DNA from: Bacteroidota bacterium
GTDB taxonomy: Bacteria > Bacteroidota > Bacteroidia > UBA7662
Length of the DNA stretch: 10,301 nt
Direction of reading: 5' to 3'
NCBI GenBank assembly: GCA_016868485.1
Contig: VGGT01000048.1
Location: forward strand, 1 to 10,301
Numbering within the stretch: the stretch's first letter is position 1; each line of letters opens with the position of its first letter. The notes under the pieces are model-generated. The model did not search any database, was not told where the DNA came from, and saw nothing but the letters and a program-made list of their open reading frames with translations. The position numbers and the translations under genes are program-made. Positions 5,587 through 10,301 of the stretch are shown piece after piece.

Positions 5587-6291
5587 ATGGATTTAGATGT
5601 TCACCCAAAACCCTATTTAAATGTGGTGTTGCTTGGGGCTACGGGCGCCACGGGAGAGGCCCTGTTGCTCCAGCTCATTCAATCGCAGTACATCGCCTCG
5701 GTTCGTTGCATCGGCCGAAGACTACCCCGATATGAACACCCCAAGGTAGAAGCCATCACGGCACCGCTCGATCAAGCGGTTGAATATGCGCATGCGTTGT
5801 GGGGGGCATCCGTTCTGTTTTGCTGCTTGGGTACCACCATGAAGCAAGCGGGAAGTAGGCCTGCCTTTCGTGCAGTCGACTATAGCATGGTGGTGGATGC
5901 CGCCATCATGGCCAAGGAAACAGGAATCGGTCATTTTAGCATGGTATCCGCAGCGGGCTCAAGTGCCTCATCTCCTTTCTTCTACAGCCGCGTGAAGGCC
6001 GAGGCAGAATCTACCGTAACCAAAGCAGGGCCTGAACGAATCAGTATTTTTCGACCTGGGCTATTAGACGCAGCGCGAGAAAATCATCGAATGATGGAAG
6101 CGACAGCCCGCTCCTTGCTCCGCCCCTTAGCCAAGTTCCCCCCCTTAGCCAAGCTCCTTCCCACTGCGGCACGTCCACTCGCCGTGTCCGACCTCGCAAA
6201 GGTTATGCTCCATGAAGCCTTGCATCCGGCGACAGAACTTCAAATCTATGAACCTCAAGACATTGCGGACTGTCTCGGCCGCATGAAATAG
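5587..6291 (+). CDS. NAD(P)-binding oxidoreductase, HTATIP2/YbjT-like atypical SDR
   Basis: A 234-residue Rossmann-fold protein of the atypical SDR group that includes HTATIP2. The reaction is unknown. The dinucleotide-binding loop is LLGATGATG (15-23). FCCLGTT (78-84), VDYSMVVDAA (97-106) and MVSAAGSSASSPFFYSRVKAEAE (119-141, including Tyr133-x3-Lys137) fit the family core, and FRPGLL (155-160) is the usual strand after it. ATG 5587 places the glycine motif at the expected distance; the frame stays open further upstream only as a shadow of rlmH. An 18-bp in-frame tandem repeat (6124-6159) gives PLAKFP-PLAKLL at 180-191, in the loop before the C-terminal helix. The gene lies 43 bp after rlmH and may be cotranscribed. 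It converges on the HsdR_N gene with a 34-bp gap. Confidence 0.85.
   Translation: MDLDVHPKPYLNVVLLGATGATGEALLLQLIQSQYIASVRCIGRRLPRYEHPKVEAITAPLDQAVEYAHALWGASVLFCCLGTTMKQAGSRPAFRAVDYSMVVDAAIMAKETGIGHFSMVSAAGSSASSPFFYSRVKAEAESTVTKAGPERISIFRPGLLDAARENHRMMEATARSLLRPLAKFPPLAKLLPTAARPLAVSDLAKVMLHEALHPATELQIYEPQDIADCLGRMK
6124..6159 (+). repeat. 18-bp in-frame tandem repeat inside the oxidoreductase gene
   Basis: Two units, 6124-6141 and 6142-6159, share an exact 12-bp core CCCTTAGCCAAG and differ at three positions in the remainder. They encode the hexapeptides PLAKFP and PLAKLL. The frame is preserved. Confidence 0.75.
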
Positions 6292-6325
6292 GCCCGCGGG
6301 TGGGATGGTTAGGCAAAAATCTCTG

Positions 6326-6853
6326 TTACCGCTCCGCATCCATAAGCTCCAGCAATTCCGCGTAAGAGGGAATTTCCGAAGCAAAAACATAGCGACTCCG
6401 GGCGTGATCTATTTGGGCCATCAAAAAATCAGGGCCATTAGACAGCAGCAAAAAGGGGGCGTTTAACGACTGGTTGTAGACTGCGACCTGATCGAAAACA
6501 GCCTGATTTAAGGACATTCCTGGGGCCTTGCATTCAATCAACAATATTGGCTTTCCCTCTGAATTGAACAACAATGCATCATAACGCCCCATTGGGTTGC
6601 CACTCGGGGCGGGGCGCAACAGGCGCTGGATTGAATTTCGTCGGCCCTCGGACCGCTGGGCTCTTCGTTCGATCGAAATTTGCATGGCGGGATAGCCCAA
6701 TTGGCCCGTTAACCGGCGCAGCAATTCCTGCCGCACCCGTTCTTCAGGCGTATCGGCTACCCATTTTCGCCTGATCTCATCGAACAATTGCCTTTTTTCT
6801 TGGTATTGACGCGTGCGGAGGCTTAGATAAGGCGAATCCTGATTCAAATTCAT
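6326..6853 (-). CDS. Stand-alone HsdR N-terminal (PD-(D/E)xK nuclease-like) domain protein
   Basis: A 175-residue protein that is essentially the type I restriction enzyme R-subunit N-terminal domain without the helicase. The nuclease signature is visible: Asp92 (GRYDALLF), then Glu107 and Lys109 in LLIECKAP, with Glu43 in the preceding helix (VRQELLRRL). The QVAVYN helix after the core (about 122-127) is a Q-x3-Y motif typical of HsdR-like nucleases. No HsdM, HsdS or motor domain lies nearby, so this is not a restriction-modification system; the role is unknown. From memory, this single-domain protein is common in Bacteroidota beside holA and amn, which suggests a housekeeping nucleic-acid function. 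The ATG at 6853 is one base after the amn stop (TGA-C-ATG), so the two are almost certainly translationally coupled. Residues needed for cleavage seem intact, but activity is not shown. Confidence 0.85.
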   Translation of the reverse strand: MNLNQDSPYLSLRTRQYQEKRQLFDEIRRKWVADTPEERVRQELLRRLTGQLGYPAMQISIERRAQRSEGRRNSIQRLLRPAPSGNPMGRYDALLFNSEGKPILLIECKAPGMSLNQAVFDQVAVYNQSLNAPFLLLSNGPDFLMAQIDHARSRYVFASEIPSYAELLELMDAER

Positions 6854-6854
6854 G

Positions 6855-7625
6855 TCAAAACCGAAGATGCTTAACGGTCAATCCATGGTGAATTAACTGC
6901 TCGAGTGAGCCAATGCCAATCTCGAGGTGGGTCCGAACAAAATTTCGGCTTACCTGCTCATCGGATGCCGCTGTTTTTACCCCCTCAGGCGTCATCGGCG
7001 AGTCACTCACCAAAAGCAATGCCCCTGTGGGAATCCCGTTGTGAAAGCCTGCCGTAAAAACAGTGGCTGTTTCCATATCAATGGCCTGAGCCCTGATGTC
7101 GCGCAGGTATTTCTTAAACGTCTTATCGTGTTCCCAAACCCTACGGTTGGTGGTGTAGACCGTGCCCGTCCAATAATCGAGGCCTTTGTCGCGGATGGTC
7201 GTGGAAATGGCCTTTTGAAGCGCAAAAGAAGGGAGTGCCGGCACCTCTGGAGGTAAATAGTCGTTGCTTGTGCCTTCTCCCCGAATCGCAGCAATAGGCA
7301 AAATCAGGTCGCCGATGCGGTTCTTCGATTTGAGGCCGCCACATTTCCCCAAAAACAAAACCGCCTTTGGGCGAACAGCGGTGAGTAAGTCGAGAATGGT
7401 AGCGGCCATGGGCGACCCCATCCCAAAATTGATTAAGGTGATGCTGTTGGCCGAGCAACTTTGAATGGGCTTATCTTGACCCACAATCTCAACCCCATAT
7501 TGCTGCGCAAAATGCGCTAAATACTGGCCAAAATTGGTGAGGAGGATGTAGGGAGTGAAATCATCCAGCGTCCTTCCCGTATAGCGGGGCAGCCAATTTT
7601 CTACGATTTCCTGTTTCGTTTTCAT
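6855..7625 (-). CDS. amn: AMP nucleosidase (short Bacteroidota form)
   Basis: Hydrolyses AMP to adenine and ribose 5-phosphate; belongs to the nucleoside phosphorylase superfamily. The 256-residue product corresponds to the short form, lacking the N-terminal regulatory domain of E. coli Amn. Core motifs are INFGMGSP (65-72, phosphate/ribose pocket), VLFLGKCGGL (89-98), LPIAAIRGEGTS (109-120), VYTTNRRVWEH (156-166), the ribose-contacting glutamate in AIDMETATVF (Glu185), and LLLVSDSP with Asp208, the expected base-contacting acid. ATG 7625 (MKTKQEIVENWLPRYTG) is chosen because relatives begin there; the frame stays open 11 codons further to 7658. The upstream TATCTTG on the minus strand is a poor partial match to the -7 consensus. 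The gene is divergent from holA and coupled to the downstream nuclease-domain gene. Confidence 0.94.
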   Translation of the reverse strand: MKTKQEIVENWLPRYTGRTLDDFTPYILLTNFGQYLAHFAQQYGVEIVGQDKPIQSCSANSITLINFGMGSPMAATILDLLTAVRPKAVLFLGKCGGLKSKNRIGDLILPIAAIRGEGTSNDYLPPEVPALPSFALQKAISTTIRDKGLDYWTGTVYTTNRRVWEHDKTFKKYLRDIRAQAIDMETATVFTAGFHNGIPTGALLLVSDSPMTPEGVKTAASDEQVSRNFVRTHLEIGIGSLEQLIHHGLTVKHLRF

Positions 7626-7679
7626 TGTTGGGGAAACAAGATAGTTCATTCCAGACAATAATCAGCCATCAATTTGATG

Positions 7680-7687
7680 TATTTTCG
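7680..7687 (+). promoter_or_regulatory. Candidate -7 promoter element for holA
   Basis: TATTTTCG matches TAnnTTTG except for C at the seventh position. It ends 16 bp before the ATG at 7704. If used, it rules out the upstream in-frame starts at 7674 and 7677. Confidence 0.4.
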
Positions 7688-7703
7688 TGCAGCCATTGAA
7701 TCC

Positions 7704-8729
7704 ATGCCTACCGCAACCTACCGCGATTTACTCCAACGTGTTACTGCCGGTCAATTTCCTTCGCTCCTGATTTTGCACGGTGAGGAACCCTGGTTTGCTG
7801 GCCGCATACAAGAAGAGGTGGAACGTCGTTGCATTGCCCCCGAATTGCGCGATTTCAACCAATCCATTTTGTATGGCCGCGACACCCAGGCCGATCAAAT
7901 TCTGGAATGTGCCCGACGATTCCCCATGATGAGCGAGCGTGTTTTGGTGTCGGTTCGGGAAGCGCAGGGCCTATCGGATCGTGAATTGGAAAAATTGGCA
8001 CAGTACGTCCTTCAACCGGTGCCCTCAACGGTATTGATGATGCACTTTTCGGGCAAGGCGCTTGATAAGCGGAAAAAGTTTACCAAAAATGCCGAAAAAT
8101 CGGGCGTTCTCATGCTGAGCGAGATGTTGCGCGAAAGGAACCTGCCCGACTGGATCCGCGCCTATGTTCATGAGCTCGGCCTGGGGGTATCGCCCGATGC
8201 CATTGCCCTGCTCACAGAATTTGTGGGGTGTCAGCCAGCAAACCTCGCTTCCGATTTGGGTATTTTAGCCATCAACCTTTCGAAAGGCAGCACCATACAA
8301 GCGGCAGACGTAGAGAAGTACCTGGGTGCGAGCCGTGTCTATAATATGTTTGAGCTATCCAAAGCCATCGGACTGCGTCAAACCGCCCAAACACTCAACA
8401 TCGTTCAGTACTTTGCCCGCGACCCAAAGGCGGGGTCGTTCAGCATGCCGGGCTGCATTGGCTCGCTGTATTTGATGTATGCGAAAACGCTGCATCTGCA
8501 CGAGCTGGGAAACCGATTCGATGCCCAGTCCTTGGCGCAACGCATTGGCATCAACCCATTTGCCCTCAACGACTACCTCAGCTACGCCCGAAATTACCCG
8601 CCCAAACGGATTAAAAAATGCCTGCAGATTCTGCAGCGCTATGATCTGAAATCGAAAGGCCTTGACAACCCGGGCACAGGAGATGGGGAATTACTCAGGG
8701 AAATGAGCTTTCGACTCCTGAGTGCATAA
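7704..8729 (+). CDS. holA: DNA polymerase III subunit delta
   Basis: The delta subunit of the clamp loader, which opens the beta sliding clamp during replication. At 341 residues the length is normal. The start of the AAA+-like domain is clear: LLILHGEEPWFAGRIQEEVE (21-40) is the degenerate Walker A region characteristic of delta in this phylum (HGEEPYF-like). It is followed by the FNQSILYGRD segment and the helical C-terminal collar domain. The central region (EMLRERNLPDWIRAYV and DLGILAINLS) fits the delta lid. ATG 7704 is chosen because family homology begins about there and it has a plausible short leader; ATG 7677 would add nine residues overlapping the -7 element. It is divergent from amn and converges on ribF. 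The stop is immediately followed by a 24-bp tandem repeat. Confidence 0.92.
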   Translation: MPTATYRDLLQRVTAGQFPSLLILHGEEPWFAGRIQEEVERRCIAPELRDFNQSILYGRDTQADQILECARRFPMMSERVLVSVREAQGLSDRELEKLAQYVLQPVPSTVLMMHFSGKALDKRKKFTKNAEKSGVLMLSEMLRERNLPDWIRAYVHELGLGVSPDAIALLTEFVGCQPANLASDLGILAINLSKGSTIQAADVEKYLGASRVYNMFELSKAIGLRQTAQTLNIVQYFARDPKAGSFSMPGCIGSLYLMYAKTLHLHELGNRFDAQSLAQRIGINPFALNDYLSYARNYPPKRIKKCLQILQRYDLKSKGLDNPGTGDGELLREMSFRLLSA

Positions 8730-8730
8730 A

Positions 8731-8832
8731 ATGAACGCCTCTCAATTGCATGAAGCCATCGCCTCTCAACTGCATGAAGCCATCGCCTCTCAATTGCATA
8801 AAACTAAGGCATACCAAAATAACGTCGGATGA
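8731..8832 (+). other. Possible 33-codon small ORF made of octapeptide repeats (doubtful)
   Basis: It starts one base after the holA stop and encodes Met-Asn, two full ASQLHEAI units and a partial third, then a short basic tail (KTKAYQNNVG). The final 29 bp overlap the 3' end of ribF in antisense. The pattern could form an amphipathic helix, but a 24-bp unit keeps any frame open trivially, and no ribosome-binding site is distinguishable from holA coding sequence. Recorded for completeness. Confidence 0.12.
8737..8799. repeat. 24-bp minisatellite-like repeat, 2.6 copies, between holA and ribF
   Basis: Units start at 8737, 8761 and 8785; the third is cut after 15 bp. The unit begins GCCTCTCAATTGCATGAAGC, and the middle copy has one change (CAACTG for CAATTG). 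It fills nearly the whole 74-bp gap between the two convergent genes. No terminator-like stem with a T-run is seen. Both strands stay open through it. On the plus strand, ATG 8731 starts a 33-codon frame to TGA 8830-8832 with the octapeptide ASQLHEAI repeated; on the minus strand the repeat reads MQLRGDGF. I consider coding unlikely but cannot exclude it. Confidence 0.9.
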
Positions 8833-9745
8833 CTTGTTCGTCGGACTGTATTTGGGCCACGAGCGCCGATATTTCGTTGAAATGTCGATCGCCCCGAACA
8901 AAATGAAGCAGGCTCACTTCCATGCTTTGTCCGTATAAATCCCCTGAATAATCCAGGATATGCACTTCGAGTGCAAATCCTGCCCCAGAAAAAGCGGGTC
9001 TCCCACCATAATACACCATAGCCGGTCGTTGTACTTCGCCCCACTGGGCGTGGGCCGCATAAACCCCGGGTGCTGGTAGTTGTTTGTAGGCAGAGTCTAT
9101 GCGCACATTGGCCGTTGGATAGCCCAGTGTTCGCCCAACTTGTCGGTCGGGCACCACCTCACCGCTGAGCGAATAGGCATAGCCCAGCATCTCGTTGGCC
9201 TCAGCCAGATGACCATCGGCTAATGCCCGTCGAATGCGTGTTGAGCTCACCGCCTGTGCATCCGTACCCGACATCAACGCTGCTTGTTCGGCCACAACAA
9301 AACCGGGATGCGCATCGGCATAGATTTGAAGCATCTCCAGATTTCCACGACGCATGCGCCCGAAGCGGTGGTCGTGGCCCACAACCATTCCTACCACCCC
9401 CAATTGCGCCACCAACCACTCCTCCAAAAATACTTCGGCCTCGCATTCGGCCACACTTCGGTCGAATGGCAGAAAAAACAGCCGATCCAGCCCGGCAGAT
9501 TCCAGTCGGCGCTGCTTCTCCGCATCGGTGCAGAGCAACCGAAGATTTCCAGCGTCTTTGCCCAATACGAGTCTGGGGTGGGGTGTGAAGGTCAGTACGG
9601 CGGTTGCCGCATTCATGGCTCGGGCCAATTCGGTCATGCGCCCGATCAGTGCCCGATGTCCACGGTGCACGCCATCAAATGAACCCATGGTGAGCAGGAG
9701 CGGAACGTCTTTTGGATATGATTTTATATCGCTATAAACCAACAT
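8804..9745 (-). CDS. ribF: Bifunctional riboflavin kinase / FAD synthetase
   Basis: Phosphorylates riboflavin to FMN and adenylates FMN to FAD in the cytosol. The N-terminal nucleotidyltransferase domain (about 1-180) has the (H/S)xGH-type signature GSFDGVHRGH (21-30), FTPHPR (53-58), VGHDHRFGRMRRGN (122-135) and the SSTRIR motif (167-172). The C-terminal kinase domain (about 185-310) begins LSGEVVPDRQVGRTLGYPTAN (193-213), which carries the flavokinase GR-x2-G-PTAN nucleotide and metal-binding loop. At 313 residues the length is normal. It starts with ATG 9745, six bases after the truB stop; the leader is A-rich with no Shine-Dalgarno. truB-ribF is a widely conserved pair, so cotranscription is likely. 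The 3' end faces holA across a repeat-filled gap. Confidence 0.96.
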   Translation of the reverse strand: MLVYSDIKSYPKDVPLLLTMGSFDGVHRGHRALIGRMTELARAMNAATAVLTFTPHPRLVLGKDAGNLRLLCTDAEKQRRLESAGLDRLFFLPFDRSVAECEAEVFLEEWLVAQLGVVGMVVGHDHRFGRMRRGNLEMLQIYADAHPGFVVAEQAALMSGTDAQAVSSTRIRRALADGHLAEANEMLGYAYSLSGEVVPDRQVGRTLGYPTANVRIDSAYKQLPAPGVYAAHAQWGEVQRPAMVYYGGRPAFSGAGFALEVHILDYSGDLYGQSMEVSLLHFVRGDRHFNEISALVAQIQSDEQVIRRYFGMP

Positions 9746-9751
9746 GTTAAT

Positions 9752-10301
9752 TTATGTTGATTCAATTAATGCTCTAATAAAATTTGGCTCCATGGCGTGC
9801 TCCACACGATAGGCCCCAATGCTTGTTCGCCTCAAGGAGGTGAGTACGGCTCCACTGTGGAGCAGTCGGCCCCAATCGTGGGCGAGGCTGCGGATGTAGG
9901 TTCCCTTGCTGCAATGCACTTCAAAATGCACATCGGGCCATTCAACCGCAATGACCTTCAGTTCATAAATCGTAACCGACCTGGGTGGAAGCGCATCGGC
10001 CGTCCCCTGGCGCGCCGCTTTATAGGATCGCTTGCCATCGACCTTTATGGCTGAAAAAACAGGCGGAACCTGCATTTGGTTGCCTGTTAGCTGCTGTGCC
10101 ACCGCATGTACATCTTCAGGGCGAATATGATCGGTGGGGTAATAAGCGTCGGGTGGGCGTTCCAGATCATAACAGGGTGTGGTGAGCCCGAGCCGCAAGC
10201 TCCCTCGGTAGCGTTTGTCGTATTCGCCCATTTGCCCGAGGTGGCGCGTCCACTTCCCCGTGCACAACAACATCAGACCGGTTGCGAGCGGATCAAGTGT
10301 G
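9752..10301 (-). CDS. truB: tRNA pseudouridine(55) synthase, 5'-truncated by window edge
   Basis: Makes pseudouridine 55 in the T-loop of elongator tRNAs. The frame is open to the window end, so the N-terminus lies beyond 10301. The visible 183 codons begin in the catalytic motif TLDPLATGL, with the catalytic aspartate codon at 10292-10294. An ATG at 10273 is internal and not the start. Further family segments are YRGSLRLGLTTPCYDLE, MQVPPVFSAIKVDGKRSYKAAR and CSKGTYIRSLAHDWG, with the conserved arginine of YIRSL. The C-terminus ends soon after LRRTSIGAYRVEHA, so there is no large PUA-type extension. It lies directly upstream of ribF with a 6-bp gap. Confidence 0.95.
   Translation of the reverse strand, partial: TLDPLATGLMLLCTGKWTRHLGQMGEYDKRYRGSLRLGLTTPCYDLERPPDAYYPTDHIRPEDVHAVAQQLTGNQMQVPPVFSAIKVDGKRSYKAARQGTADALPPRSVTIYELKVIAVEWPDVHFEVHCSKGTYIRSLAHDWGRLLHSGAVLTSLRRTSIGAYRVEHAMEPNFIRALIEST

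Noticed and set aside
6292..6325. Terminator between the convergent oxidoreductase and HsdR_N genes
   Set aside because: There is a short CCCGCGGG palindrome but no adequate stem followed by a T-run.
6326..6853. Type I restriction-modification system
   Set aside because: Only the HsdR N-terminal domain is present. There is no helicase, methylase or specificity gene, and the neighbours are housekeeping genes.
8737..8799. CRISPR-like array
   Set aside because: Units abut without spacers, there are under three copies, and no cas genes are nearby.

Overview
The window looks like ordinary chromosome from a member of the Bacteroidota. Four things point that way. Candidate promoters follow the Bacteroidota -7 pattern TAnnTTTG or a close variant. 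Most start codons have A-rich leaders without a Shine-Dalgarno sequence. There is a short-form AMP nucleosidase and a lipoprotein FKBP-type prolyl isomerase. A stand-alone HsdR N-terminal-domain gene sits with amn and holA, a neighbourhood I recall from this phylum. Base composition is fairly GC-rich by eye for the phylum, so I do not go below phylum.

Layout. Positions 1-2048 (+) carry the 3' part of a short-chain dehydrogenase, a 6-pyruvoyltetrahydropterin synthase-type enzyme, and fabD, whose ATG overlaps the synthase stop codon. fabD converges on prmC (2081-3076, -). prmC is divergent from ribD (3108-4151, +), and the two putative promoters sit back to back in about 30 bp. A lipoprotein FKBP prolyl isomerase (4215-4913, +) follows and ends at a clear intrinsic terminator. 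Next is rlmH (5058-5543, +), whose ribosome-binding site and first 12 codons are tandemly duplicated upstream. A NAD(P)-binding HTATIP2-like oxidoreductase (5587-6291, +) converges on the HsdR_N gene and amn (6326-7625, -). amn is divergent from holA (7704-8729, +), which converges on ribF and truB (8804-10301, -; truB runs off the window).

Functions are mainly housekeeping: fatty-acid initiation (fabD), translation and ribosome maintenance (prmC, rlmH, truB), flavin synthesis at two separate sites (ribD, ribF), clamp loading (holA), purine salvage (amn) and envelope protein folding (FKBP). I found no RNA genes, mobile elements, CRISPR arrays or defence operon, and no gap above 300 bp without a gene.

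The most unusual signal is a set of short tandem duplications: 65 bp x2 at the rlmH start, 24 bp x2.6 between holA and ribF, 20 bp x3 at the fabD/prmC convergence, and 18 bp x2 inside the oxidoreductase gene. The rlmH case is the strongest. It creates a 14-codon truncated leader ORF behind the better ribosome-binding site and leaves the real gene with a weaker one. I see no convincing new multi-gene system.
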